Source: Nocardioides sp. Kera G14
GTDB lineage: Bacteria; Actinomycetota; Actinomycetes; Propionibacteriales; Nocardioidaceae
NCBI RefSeq assembly: GCF_020715565.1
Contig: NZ_CP085839.1
Span: forward strand, 992,001 to 1,056,000
Length of the DNA stretch: 64,000 nt
Reading direction: 5' to 3'
Shown in pieces: positions 23,744 through 31,294 of this stretch (its first letter is position 1; every line of letters starts with the position of its first letter). Under the pieces are notes generated by a model that did not search any database, was not told the origin of the DNA, and saw nothing but the letters and a program-made list of their open reading frames with translations. The translations under genes and the position numbers were made by a program.

Positions 23744-24541
23744 CTACCTCAGGTCGGCGTTGATCTCGCGCAGCACGTCGACGAGCAGCAGCACGAGGTC
23801 CGCCCGGACGCCGAGCGGCCGGCGCCCGACGGTCACGTGGGTGTAGAGCGCCCGCAGGAAGGCCTCCGCGTTGCCGGTCCTGCGCGCATCCTCCATCGCA
23901 CCCACACCGAGCCGCATGACCCACGGCTCGAGCAGGTCGAGGCCGACGACGTCGCGTCGCAGCACGGCGATCGTGGTCCGCGCGAGCGTGTCGGCCTCGG
24001 CGAGACCGAACCGGTCGGCGGTCGGCGCCAGGACACGGTCTGCGACCACGTCGAGCACGACGGTCAGCTCCGGCCGGCCGACGTGCGGTGAGGCCGACAG
24101 CGTGGCCAGCGCGTCGGCACCGGGTACGACGGCCCGCAGGTCGCGGTCGGTGAGCAGCCACGCCACGACCCGGTCGCCCCACTCCAGGACCTTCCCGGCC
24201 GGCACGAGGCTGCGGGCGGTGTCGCGGGCGAGACAGGCGGTGAGCACGGTGGCCGACGCCGTACGACGGAGCGCCGAGTCGGTGCCGCGCTCGCCGATCC
24301 CGACGGTCAGACCTGTGGCCATGCCGTCGCCCAGGCCGACCAGGAGGTCGTCGTACACGCCCTGGGTGAGCCAGTCGACCAGCATCCGGACCGCGATCTC
24401 CTCGCGCAGCTGCGGATCCGGATCGCCCAGCATGCGGGTCAGTTCGGCCGTGAGGTCGGTCAGCGGGCGGTCTGCGGGCAGCGCTCCGCCCTGGGCACGC
24501 ACGCCCCGCCAGTACGACCCCGACATCGCCATGGCCCACAT
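23744..24541 (-). CDS. DUF2785 domain-containing protein
   Basis: About 265 aa, all-helical and soluble. It resembles DUF2785 proteins by LTDLTAELTRMLGDPDPQLR, EEIAVRMLVDWLTQGVYDD LL, and LEWGDRVVAWLLTDRDLRAV with later helical repeats of HEAT-like character. Function unknown. Starts at 24541, 24532 (MAMSGSYW) or 24526 (MSGSYW) are possible; AGG lies before the first. Divergent from the histidine kinase gene with 36 nt between, so their promoters must overlap. Confidence 0.8.
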   Translation of the reverse strand: MWAMAMSGSYWRGVRAQGGALPADRPLTDLTAELTRMLGDPDPQLREEIAVRMLVDWLTQGVYDDLLVGLGDGMATGLTVGIGERGTDSALRRTASATVLTACLARDTARSLVPAGKVLEWGDRVVAWLLTDRDLRAVVPGADALATLSASPHVGRPELTVVLDVVADRVLAPTADRFGLAEADTLARTTIAVLRRDVVGLDLLEPWVMRLGVGAMEDARRTGNAEAFLRALYTHVTVGRRPLGVRADLVLLLVDVLREINADLR

Positions 24542-24577
24542 CCTAAGCACGATCGACCGCAGTCCTAGACTCGCCGC

Positions 24578-26053
24578 GTGCCCTCGCTGATCGAGCTCGT
24601 CCGTGCTCACACGGACCTCGACGACGCCGACGTCGGCTGGCTCCAGCTGCTGATGGCGGACTGGCAGATCGTGGCCGATCTGAGCTTCGCCGACCTCGTC
24701 CTCTGGCTTCCCGACCGGGAGCGACAGGGCTTCTGGGCGGGAGGGCAGATGCGCCCGACCACGGGCCCGACGGCGTACGTCGACGACGTGCTCGGCACCT
24801 TCATGCCGGCCGGCCGGCGCCCGCTCCTGGATGCCGCCTGGACCGAGGGTCGCCTCGTCCGGGAGGGCGACCCCGAGTGGCGCGACGATGTGCCGGTGCG
24901 GATCGAGTCGATCCCGGTTCGTCGTGAGGACCGCGTGATCGCGGTGGTCGACCGCAACACCAACCTGCTCGGCGTACGTACGCCCTCGCACCTCGAGCTC
25001 ACCTATCTCCGCACGGCCTCGGACCTCACCCGGATGATCGCCGGCGGCTGGTTCCCCAATCCTGCCCAGCGCAGCGACGACGCCGACACCCCGCGGGTCG
25101 GCGACGGCTTCGTGCGGGTCGATGCCGCAGGGCTGGTCGAGTACGCCAGCCCCAACGCGCAGTCCGCCTTCCGCAAGCTCGGCCTCCACGGCGACCTCAC
25201 CGGCAAGTCCCTCGCCGACGTGACCCGCGAGCTCGTCCCGGCCAAGCGACGCCTCGATGAGGAGACCCTCAGCGCCGTCCTGGGCGGCCGCTCGTTCCGT
25301 GACGCGGAGATCGTGAGCGACACCGTCTCGATGGTCGTCCGTGCGCTCCCGCTGCGGCCTGAGGGCGTGCACATCGGGGGAGCGGTGCTCGTCCGCGACG
25401 TCTCAGACCTGCGCCGTCGCGACCGTGAGCTCGTCACCAAGGACGCCACCATCCGCGAGATCCACCACCGGGTGAAGAACAACCTGCAGACCGTCGCGGC
25501 GCTGCTGCGCCTCCAGGCCCGCCGGATCGACTCACCGGAGGCGAAGGTCGCCCTCGAGGAGGCGGTACGCCGGGTCGGGTCGATCGCCATCGTCCACGAG
25601 ACGCTCTCGCAGGCCGTGGAGGAGATCGTCGAGTTCGACGACATCGCCGACCGGTTGAGCATGGCGCTCGGCGAGGTGGGCGGCGTCGGCGCAGCCCACG
25701 TGCGGGTGCGCCGCACCGGCTCGTTCGGCGGGCTCAACTCGGAGGTGGCGACGCCGCTCGCCATGGTCCTCACCGAGCTCCTCCAGAACGCGGTCGAGCA
25801 TGGTTATCCCGACGCCGGTGGCGACGGGATCGGGGAGATCACCGTCGACGTGGCCCGCAACGGCAGCACCCTGCTCGTCTCCGTGACCGACTCGGGCACG
25901 GGACTGCCCGAGGACTTCGACCTCGCGACGTCGACGAACCTGGGACTCTCGATCGTGAAGACCCTCGTCGAAGGTGAGCTGGGTGGTCAGATCACGCTGG
26001 CGAACCGGGAGGACGACCTCGGTGCGCGGGCGGTGCTGACACTGACCCTCTAG
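24578..26053 (+). CDS. pdtaS: PdtaS-type cytosolic sensor histidine kinase
   Basis: A 491-aa soluble kinase with an N-terminal GAF domain (residues 5-150), a PAS domain (175-290), a HisKA_2 phosphoacceptor segment (REIHHRVKNNLQTVAALLRL, His about residue 296) and HATPase (ELLQNAVEHGYPDAGG; DSGTGLPEDF; LGLSIVKTLVEGELGG). This matches PdtaS of mycobacteria, which signals to the antiterminator PdtaR by RNA-binding ANTAR output. No response regulator is in the window, so the partner must be elsewhere. GTG start at 24578. Confidence 0.93.
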   Translation: MPSLIELVRAHTDLDDADVGWLQLLMADWQIVADLSFADLVLWLPDRERQGFWAGGQMRPTTGPTAYVDDVLGTFMPAGRRPLLDAAWTEGRLVREGDPEWRDDVPVRIESIPVRREDRVIAVVDRNTNLLGVRTPSHLELTYLRTASDLTRMIAGGWFPNPAQRSDDADTPRVGDGFVRVDAAGLVEYASPNAQSAFRKLGLHGDLTGKSLADVTRELVPAKRRLDEETLSAVLGGRSFRDAEIVSDTVSMVVRALPLRPEGVHIGGAVLVRDVSDLRRRDRELVTKDATIREIHHRVKNNLQTVAALLRLQARRIDSPEAKVALEEAVRRVGSIAIVHETLSQAVEEIVEFDDIADRLSMALGEVGGVGAAHVRVRRTGSFGGLNSEVATPLAMVLTELLQNAVEHGYPDAGGDGIGEITVDVARNGSTLLVSVTDSGTGLPEDFDLATSTNLGLSIVKTLVEGELGGQITLANREDDLGARAVLTLTL

Positions 26054-26056
26054 ATC

Positions 26057-26308
26057 TCAGGCGGTCCGGACGCGTGCCCGGGCGTTGCGACGCTTGAGCG
26101 CGCGGCGCTCGTCCTCGGAGAGGCCACCCCAGACCCCGTGGTCCTGACCGGCCTCGAGCGCCCACTGCAGACACTGCTCGCGCACTTCGCAGCGGCGGCA
26201 GACCGCCTTCGCCTCCTCGATCTGGAGGATCGCAGGGCCGGTGTTCCCGATGGGGAAGAACAGCTCCGGATCCTCGTCGAGGCAGGCTGAACGATGACGC
26301 CAATCCAT
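26057..26308 (-). CDS. whiB1: WhiB1-like iron-sulfur regulator
   Basis: An 83-aa Wbl protein almost collinear with mycobacterial WhiB1 (MDWRHRSACLDEDPELFFP start, GPAILQIEEAKAVCRRC, GVWGGLSEDERRALKRRNAR). Four [4Fe-4S] ligands C9, C37, C40 and C46 are intact, with the GVWGG turn and a basic DNA- and sigma-interacting tail. It senses NO and binds SigA region 4 in relatives. ATG 26308 is the proper start. The same frame stays open for 57 codons upstream but that part lacks homology and is taken as leader. Confidence 0.96.
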   Translation of the reverse strand: MDWRHRSACLDEDPELFFPIGNTGPAILQIEEAKAVCRRCEVREQCLQWALEAGQDHGVWGGLSEDERRALKRRNARARVRTA

Positions 26309-26312
26309 GGGT

Positions 26313-26335
26313 GGGAAATCCCTACTTTCGAAAGT
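26313..26335. promoter_or_regulatory. Palindromes just upstream of whiB1
   Basis: GGGAAATCCC (26313-26322; 4-bp arms) and the perfect 12-bp palindrome ACTTTCGAAAGT (26324-26335) lie 5 and 16 nt upstream of the whiB1 ATG. They are candidate operator or leader structure, and the protein that reads them is unknown. The remaining 200 nt to 26520 hold no other gene. Confidence 0.45.
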
Positions 26336-26520
26336 TCGAGTGCGGCTGTCGGGTCTCAACTGCCTGCTGCGTCCGGGCGTGCCGATGTGAACGCCTTCAC
26401 GAGCGCCAGCCAAGCGTTTCAGGTCGGAGCCATTGAGACAAGAGTGATTCGTCGTGTGTTTCCTCACTGTTACCAACACTGCACGCCGTCAGTGGTCTGG
26501 ACCACCGGGCGCCGTACGCT

Positions 26521-26898
26521 GTGCGGGTGAATCTCGATGCTGTGCCGCGCCCCTTGAAGGTCACCGTCGGAGTGGTGGCCCTCCAGGCCGTGGCGCTGGT
26601 CTTCCTCGCGGTTCTCCAGCTGATCAACCTTCACGGTAGCCGGTTGGCCATGGGACTCACGACGTCCGCGTTCTTCGTCCTCGTCGCACTCGCCCTGGTG
26701 GCGTGCGGATGGGGGCTGCTCCGGCTCAGCTCGATCGCGCGCAGCCCGGTCGTCCTCGTCGAACTGGTGAACCTCGGGCTCGCCTGGAGCTTCCGCGACA
26801 CCCCGGCCGTCTGCGCCGTCCTGGCGCTCGCCTCGGTGGTCGCGCTCGTGGGGATCTTCGCGCCGGCGAGCCTACGAGCCCTCGAGCCCCTGGCGTAG
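26521..26898 (+). CDS. Small four-helix membrane protein
   Basis: A 125-aa integral membrane protein with about four spans (VTVGVVALQAVALVFLAVLQ; MGLTTSAFFVLVALALVACG; SPVVLVELVNLGLAWSF; AVCAVLALASVVALVGIFA). It starts at GTG 26521 or GTG 26527. No family motif is recognised; similar small proteins are common next to whiB1 in actinobacteria. Its end overlaps the convergent sigma-factor gene by 27 bp. Confidence 0.8.
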   Translation: MRVNLDAVPRPLKVTVGVVALQAVALVFLAVLQLINLHGSRLAMGLTTSAFFVLVALALVACGWGLLRLSSIARSPVVLVELVNLGLAWSFRDTPAVCAVLALASVVALVGIFAPASLRALEPLA

Positions 26899-27648
26899 CC
26901 GGGCGAGCGTCCGCGCCAACAGGCGCGAGACATGCATCTGGGAGACGCCGATCTCCTCGGCGATCTGCGACTGGGTGAGATTGCGGAAGTAGCGCAGCAG
27001 CAGGATCCGCTTCTCCCGCTCATCCAGTTCCCCGAGCAACGGCTTCAGCGACTCGCGTACGTCGACCAGCGAGAGTCCCGCGTCGTCGACCCCGACCACG
27101 TCGAGGATCCCGGCGGCCTCATCGGAGTCGGTCGCGTCGAGGCTGACCGTCGACCAGGCGTTGCCGGACTCGAGTCCCTCGACGATCTCCTCGAGGCTGC
27201 AGCCGACCCTGTCCGCGAGCTCGCGTGCGGTGGGGGAGCGACCCAGCTTCTGGGTCAGCTCGGCGCTCTCCTGGGTGATCCGCAGGCGCAGCTCCTGGAG
27301 CCGACGCGGCACGCGGATGGCCCAGCCCTTGTCACGTAGATGACGCTTGAGCTCACCCATGACGGTGGGCGTGGCATAGGTGGAGAACTCGAGCCCGCGC
27401 TCGGGCTCGAAGCGGTCGATCGCCTTGATGAGGCCGACGATGCCGACCTGGACGAGGTCCTCATAGGGCTCGCCGCGGTGCTGGAAACGACGCGCGAGGT
27501 GCTCCACGAGCGGGGAGTGGAGGGCGACGAGTTCGCTGCGGGCGGCCTGGCGCTCGTGCTCGGGGAGGGAGACATCACTGAGCACGGCGAAGAGCGCCGC
27601 GCTCCGACGCCGTGTCTCCTCGAGTCCGGACGAGGAGTCGGTGCTCAT
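26872..27648 (-). CDS. SigB/SigF-family stress sigma factor
   Basis: A 258-aa group-3 sigma factor. Region 2: LVEHLARRFQHRGEPYEDLV, QVGIVGLIKAIDRFEPERG, LEFSTYATPTVMGELKRHLR. Region 3: RVPRRLQELRLRITQESAEL. Region 4: LDEREKRILLLRYFRNLTQS, QIAEEIGVSQMHVSRLLART. This is the general-stress and development SigB/SigF type controlled by an RsbW-like kinase/anti-sigma. The ATGA overlap with the ATP-binding protein gene upstream supports that pairing. Confidence 0.95.
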   Translation of the reverse strand: MSTDSSSGLEETRRRSAALFAVLSDVSLPEHERQAARSELVALHSPLVEHLARRFQHRGEPYEDLVQVGIVGLIKAIDRFEPERGLEFSTYATPTVMGELKRHLRDKGWAIRVPRRLQELRLRITQESAELTQKLGRSPTARELADRVGCSLEEIVEGLESGNAWSTVSLDATDSDEAAGILDVVGVDDAGLSLVDVRESLKPLLGELDEREKRILLLRYFRNLTQSQIAEEIGVSQMHVSRLLARTLARLRQGLEGS

Positions 27649-28031
27649 GCCGGAGGCTGGCTGCCGAGCGAGCTGGTGGCCACGAGGGTGATCGCCAGCC
27701 GGTCATCGTCGGTGCGGGCGCTCACCTCGGCGAGCGTCCGCAGAACGGTCCAGGCGAAGGAGTCCTCGTCCGGAGTGGCCGGGTGCTCGGCACCGACACA
27801 GACCTCGACGGTCAGCTGCCCGGGGGCGAGCCAGAAGTAGGTGTGGAGGTCGGCACCCGGGGCGGCGGCCTCGAGCGCGAGGGCCGCGGCTTCACCGACC
27901 GCCATGCGCGCGTCCTCGATCTCCTCCAGGGTGAAGTCGAGCCGGGCTGCCAGCCCGGCCGTCGCGGTGCGCAGCACCGCGACATAGGCGCCATCGGCCG
28001 GCAGCCTCAGCTCGACATCGGGTTTCTTCAT
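27645..28031 (-). CDS. RsbW-like ATP-binding anti-sigma candidate
   Basis: A 128-aa protein with the GHKL/HATPase_c_2 outline of RsbW-type proteins: LRLPADGAYVAVLRTATAGLAA, FTLEEIEDARMAVGEAAALA (N-box helix) and DDRLAITLVATSS. The canonical second N-box residues and glycine-rich lid are weak, so nucleotide binding is uncertain. It is translationally coupled by ATGA to the sigma gene, consistent with being its anti-sigma factor. Start ATG 28031. Confidence 0.8.
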   Translation of the reverse strand: MKKPDVELRLPADGAYVAVLRTATAGLAARLDFTLEEIEDARMAVGEAAALALEAAAPGADLHTYFWLAPGQLTVEVCVGAEHPATPDEDSFAWTVLRTLAEVSARTDDDRLAITLVATSSLGSQPPA

Positions 28032-28045
28032 CTGTGGGAGCAGGC

Positions 28046-28453
28046 TCAGGCGGCCTTCTTGGTCTCCCAGAAGATCTCGGCGATCTCGTCGATCTTGGCG
28101 AGGAGCTTGTCCGCGACCTCGGCGTCGAAGACAGCCTTGGTGCCACCGCCACCGCCAGCCAGCTTGGTGGCCTCGTTGAAGAGCGTGTTGAGCTGCGGGT
28201 ACTTCTCGAAGTGCGGGGGCTTGAAGTAGTCGGTCCACAGCACCCAGAGGTGGTGCTTCACCAGCTGGGAGCGCTCCTCCTTGATGATGACGGCGCGGGT
28301 GCGGAAGTCGGGGTCGTCGCTGTCGGCGACCTTGGCGATGATGGCCTTGATCGACTCGGCCTCGATACGGGCCTGGGCGGGGTCGTAGACGCCGCAGGGC
28401 AGGTCGCAGTGAGCCGCGACCGTGATGGTGGGGGCGAAGATGCGAAGGGTCAT
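28046..28453 (-). CDS. sodN: Nickel superoxide dismutase
   Basis: A 135-aa precursor. After a 14-residue propeptide (MTLRIFAPTITVAA) comes the nickel hook HCDLPCGVYDPAQARIEAES, in which the new N-terminal His1, Cys2 and Cys6 bind nickel. The four-helix bundle follows with KPPHFEKYPQLNTLFNEATK near the end. Converts superoxide to oxygen and peroxide in the cytoplasm. The protease that exposes His1 is encoded divergently at 28472. Only 18 nt separate the starts, so the sodN promoter must lie within sodX coding sequence. Confidence 0.97.
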   Translation of the reverse strand: MTLRIFAPTITVAAHCDLPCGVYDPAQARIEAESIKAIIAKVADSDDPDFRTRAVIIKEERSQLVKHHLWVLWTDYFKPPHFEKYPQLNTLFNEATKLAGGGGGTKAVFDAEVADKLLAKIDEIAEIFWETKKAA

Positions 28454-28471
28454 GTTTGCGAGACTACTCCC

Positions 28472-28777
28472 GTGTGGGGATTCGCTCGGGTGAGGGGTCG
28501 GTCGATGTTGCCGACCCTGCGTCCGGGCGATCTCCTCTGGATCCGGTACGACGCCACACCACGCCCAGGCGACCTCGTCGTCGCCCGCTTCGCAGACGGC
28601 ACGGTCGCCGTGAAGCGTGCCGTCGAGCGCCGTGAGCGGGGCTGGTGGTTGCTGTCGGACAACCCCGACGAGGGCGTCGACTCACGCCATCGCGGCCCTG
28701 TGCCGGACGCATCCCTCATCGCGGTCGTCCGCAGGCGGGTCCCTCTCGGCTGTGTCAGACTCCGATCTCGTGACTGA
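28472..28777 (+). CDS. sodX: Nickel-SOD maturation protease SodX (S26 family)
   Basis: A 101-aa signal-peptidase-fold protease without a membrane anchor. The catalytic Ser lies in RGRSMLPTLRPGDLLW and the Lys in DGTVAVKRAVERR. SDNPDEGVDSRHRGPV is the usual third block. It should cleave the SodN propeptide before HCDLPC. Start is GTG 28472, or GTG 28490 for a shorter form. Its 3' end overlaps the malic-enzyme start region. Confidence 0.9.
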   Translation: MWGFARVRGRSMLPTLRPGDLLWIRYDATPRPGDLVVARFADGTVAVKRAVERRERGWWLLSDNPDEGVDSRHRGPVPDASLIAVVRRRVPLGCVRLRSRD

Positions 28778-29948
28778 CACGACCCTCCCGTACGCCGGCG
28801 ACCCCACCTTCGACCTCCACCTCGGTGGCAAGCTCGAGGTGGCCGCGACCGTACCTCTGGACGGTCGTGAGGACTTGTCGATGGCCTACACGCCGGGTGT
28901 CGCGCGCGTCTGCATGGCGATCCACGAGGACCCAGCGATGACCCAGCACTACACCTGGGTGCCCAACACCGTCGCCGTCGTCACCGACGGCACCGCGGTG
29001 CTCGGCCTCGGCGACATCGGCCCGTCCGCAGCCATGCCCGTGATGGAGGGCAAGGCGATCCTCTTCAAGGAGTTCGGCGGCGTCGACGGCATCCCGATCT
29101 GCCTCGACACCACAGACCCCGACGAGATCGTCGAGACCGTCGTCCGCCTCGCGCCAAGCTTCGGTGGCATCAACCTCGAGGACATCTCGGCCCCGCGGTG
29201 CTTCGAGATCGAGGAGAGGCTCAAGGCGCTCCTCGACATCCCCGTCTTCCACGACGACCAGCACGGCACCGCCGTCGTCACCCTGGCCGCCCTCGTCAAC
29301 GCCCTCAAGCTCACCGGCCGCACGCCCGAGACCACCCGCGTCGTGATCAGCGGCGCCGGTGCGGCCGGCGTCGCGGTCTCCAAGATCCTGCTGGGTTACG
29401 GCATCAAGGACCTCGTCGTCCTCGACCGCAACGGCATCGTCTCCTCGACGCGTACCGACCTCACTCCGGTCAAGGCGGCCCTGGCCGCGTCGACCGCCGA
29501 TGTGACCGGCCGCTCGGGCGGGATGGCCGAGGCGTTCGACGGCGCCGACGTCTTCATCGGTGTCTCCGGCGGCACCATTCCGGAGGAGCTCGTCGCCACC
29601 ATGGCGCCGCAGTCGATCATCTTCGCGATGGCCAACCCGACGCCCGAGGTCCACCCCGACGTCGCGCACAGGTACGCCGCCGTGGTCGCGACCGGCCGGT
29701 CGGACTACCCCAACCAGATCAACAACGTGCTCGCCTTCCCCGGCATCTTCCGTGGAGCGATCGACGCGCGCGCCACGAAGATCACTGAGGGGATGAAGCT
29801 CGCTGCGGCCCACGCGCTGGCCGAGCTGGTCGGCGAGGAGCTCGCCCCTGAGCTGGTGATCCCGAACCCCTTCGACCCGCGGATCCGCGACGCCGTGGCG
29901 ACGGCTGTCGCCGAGGCCGCCCGTGCCGACGGCGTGATCCGGGTCTGA
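28752..29948 (+). CDS. Malic enzyme (NAD(P)-dependent)
   Basis: About 398 aa, the short bacterial malic-enzyme form that decarboxylates malate to pyruvate. Seen: DLSMAYTPGVARVCMAIHED, Tyr and Lys regions around VMEGKAILFKEFGGVDGIPI, the metal-site block INLEDISAPRCFEIE and FHDDQHGTAVVTLAA, and the nucleotide fold [18 protein letters not shown]-terminal phosphotransacetylase-like extension is absent. Start is GTG 28752 (MSDSDLVTD) or GTG 28770 (MTDTTLPYAGD). Cofactor preference cannot be read safely. Confidence 0.94.
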   Translation: MSDSDLVTDTTLPYAGDPTFDLHLGGKLEVAATVPLDGREDLSMAYTPGVARVCMAIHEDPAMTQHYTWVPNTVAVVTDGTAVLGLGDIGPSAAMPVMEGKAILFKEFGGVDGIPICLDTTDPDEIVETVVRLAPSFGGINLEDISAPRCFEIEERLKALLDIPVFHDDQHGTAVVTLAALVNALKLTGRTPETTRVVISGAGAAGVAVSKILLGYGIKDLVVLDRNGIVSSTRTDLTPVKAALAASTADVTGRSGGMAEAFDGADVFIGVSGGTIPEELVATMAPQSIIFAMANPTPEVHPDVAHRYAAVVATGRSDYPNQINNVLAFPGIFRGAIDARATKITEGMKLAAAHALAELVGEELAPELVIPNPFDPRIRDAVATAVAEAARADGVIRV

Positions 29949-29959
29949 GGGGCGTGACG

Positions 29960-30928
29960 ATGTTCGCGGTCTACGCCGAGTCACAGTCGTGGGACGACCC
30001 GCTGAGCGGGCTGGCACTGGGTGAGCGCCCCGAGCCTGTCGCTCCTGAGGGCTGGGCGACCGTCGCCGTGAAGGCGGCCAGCCTCAACCACCACGACCTC
30101 TGGTCGCTGAAGGGCCAGGGCCTCAAGTCCGACCGCCTGCCGATGATCCTCGGCTGCGACGCAGCCGGCCTGGACGAGGACGGCAACCCCGTCCTGGTCC
30201 ACTCGGTGATCTCGACGCCGGAATGGGTGGGCGACGAGACGCTCGACCCCAAGCGGACGCTGCTTTCCGAGCTGCACCAGGGCACCTTCGCCGAACGCGT
30301 CGCCGTGCCGCGGAGCAACGTCATCGCGCTGCCTCAGGGATTCTCGCTCGAGGAGGCCGCCTGCCTCCCGACGGCGTGGCTGACGGCGTACCGGATGCTG
30401 TTCACGCAGGGCCAGCTGAAGCCCGGCGACTCTGTCCTCGTGCAGGGAGCCGGCGGCGGCGTCGCCACGGCCTGCATCGTCCTGGCCCGAGCCGCCGGAC
30501 TGACGGTCTACGCCACCAGCCGGGACGAGACCAAGCGCGCCAGGGCGCTCGAGATCGGCGCCCACGAGGCCCTCCCGAGCGGTGAGCGGCTCCCCGTCAA
30601 GGTCGACGCCGTGATGGAGACCATCGGTCGGGCCACCTGGGAGCACTCGATCCGCTCCCTCAGGCCGGGCGGCGCCGTCGTCATCTCCGGTACGACGTCG
30701 GGCCCCAAGCTCGACGACACCATGTTGACGCACATCTTCTTCCTGCAGCTGCGCATCATCGGCTCCACCATGGGGACGAGGTCAGAGCTCGCCTCACTCG
30801 TCGCGATGATGCACGCCACCGGCGTGCGTCCGCTGATCGACGAGAGCATCGACATGCACGACGCCCGCCGCGGCTTCGAGAAGCTCGCGACGGGCGACGT
30901 GTTCGGCAAGGTGCTCCTGACCCTCTGA
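29960..30928 (+). CDS. Zinc-less MDR/quinone oxidoreductase-like dehydrogenase
   Basis: A 322-aa medium-chain dehydrogenase. N-terminal GroES-like half (SLNHHDLWSLKGQGLKSDRL, GCDAAGLDEDGNPVLVHSV), then the Rossmann half with VLVQGAGGGVATACIVLARA AGLTVYATSR. The structural and catalytic zinc Cys clusters of alcohol dehydrogenases are missing, as in quinone oxidoreductases. ATG 29960 has GAGGGG 8 nt upstream; GTG 29954 is the alternative. It follows malic enzyme by 11 nt and may share its transcript. Substrate unknown. Confidence 0.88.
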   Translation: MFAVYAESQSWDDPLSGLALGERPEPVAPEGWATVAVKAASLNHHDLWSLKGQGLKSDRLPMILGCDAAGLDEDGNPVLVHSVISTPEWVGDETLDPKRTLLSELHQGTFAERVAVPRSNVIALPQGFSLEEAACLPTAWLTAYRMLFTQGQLKPGDSVLVQGAGGGVATACIVLARAAGLTVYATSRDETKRARALEIGAHEALPSGERLPVKVDAVMETIGRATWEHSIRSLRPGGAVVISGTTSGPKLDDTMLTHIFFLQLRIIGSTMGTRSELASLVAMMHATGVRPLIDESIDMHDARRGFEKLATGDVFGKVLLTL

Positions 30929-30946
30929 GGAGGCTTCAGTCGTCGT

Positions 30947-31022
30947 GCCCGACCTTCGGTCGGGCGACGTCGTCGCTCGGCACAAGCACACGAGCAAGCT
31001 CGGTGCTTGACCTCGCTCCTAG
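30947..31022 (-). repeat. Two-hairpin structured repeat, copy B
   Basis: Read on the minus strand from 31022: CTAGGAGCGAGGTC, which contains the DUF6104 stop. Then hairpin 1 has lower stem AAGCAC/GTGCTT and upper stem CGAGC-TT-GCTCG with one bulged T. GTGCCGAGCGACGACG follows. Hairpin 2 is GCCCGACC-GAA-GGTCGGGC (30947-30965). The order and spacing match copy A at 23610; the lower stem of hairpin 1 and all of hairpin 2 differ in sequence yet remain base-paired. Confidence 0.8.
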
Positions 31023-31195
31023 TCCTCGGGGTCGTCCAGGCGGGCGAGCCAGGTGGCGAGCCGCTCGATCGCGGTCTCGAACTCCGGGTGGACGTCGACG
31101 AAGGTCTGGAGGTTCTCGGCCAGCCAGGCGAAGGTGACCTCCTCGTCACCTCGTCGTCTCTCCAACTCTTCGAGTCCGCGGTCCGTGAAGTACAT
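31019..31195 (-). CDS. DUF6104 family small protein
   Basis: A 58-aa protein from ATG 31195 that is easily missed by size cut-offs. It begins MYFTDRGLEELERRRGD, continues EEVTFAWLAENLQTFVD, and ends ETAIERLATWLARLDDPED. This pattern is typical of DUF6104, a small actinobacterial family usually found close to the kgd/sucA gene; here kgd lies 2 kb away. Function unknown. The TAG stop belongs to structured repeat copy B. Confidence 0.88.
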   Translation of the reverse strand: MYFTDRGLEELERRRGDEEVTFAWLAENLQTFVDVHPEFETAIERLATWLARLDDPED

Positions 31196-31205
31196 GCCGA
31201 CATCC

Positions 31206-31234
31206 TTGCAGCCGCGGTCGCCCGCTTGTATAGG
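31206..31234 (+). promoter_or_regulatory. Candidate promoter for the surface protein gene
   Basis: TTGCAG (31206-31211), 17-bp spacer, TATAGG (31229-31234) with an extended TG-like TTG just ahead. The start would be near 31241, leaving a leader of about 54 nt before ATG 31295. It partly overlaps the divergent DUF6104 promoter region. Confidence 0.5.
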
Positions 31235-31294
31235 AGTGGCTCCTTCGGGTCACTAGCCGTGCGGGGAGGCTGGACACAAGGAGAAAACTCGATA

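Noticed and set aside
26309..26479. 57-codon in-frame extension upstream of whiB1
   Set aside because: WhiB1 orthologues begin at MDWRH. The extension has no conserved sequence and contains the palindromes, so it is taken as leader.
28752..28770. Malic enzyme beginning at the upstream ATG or GTG near 28617
   Set aside because: The upstream part overlaps the certain sodX reading frame and has no similarity to malic-enzyme N-termini.
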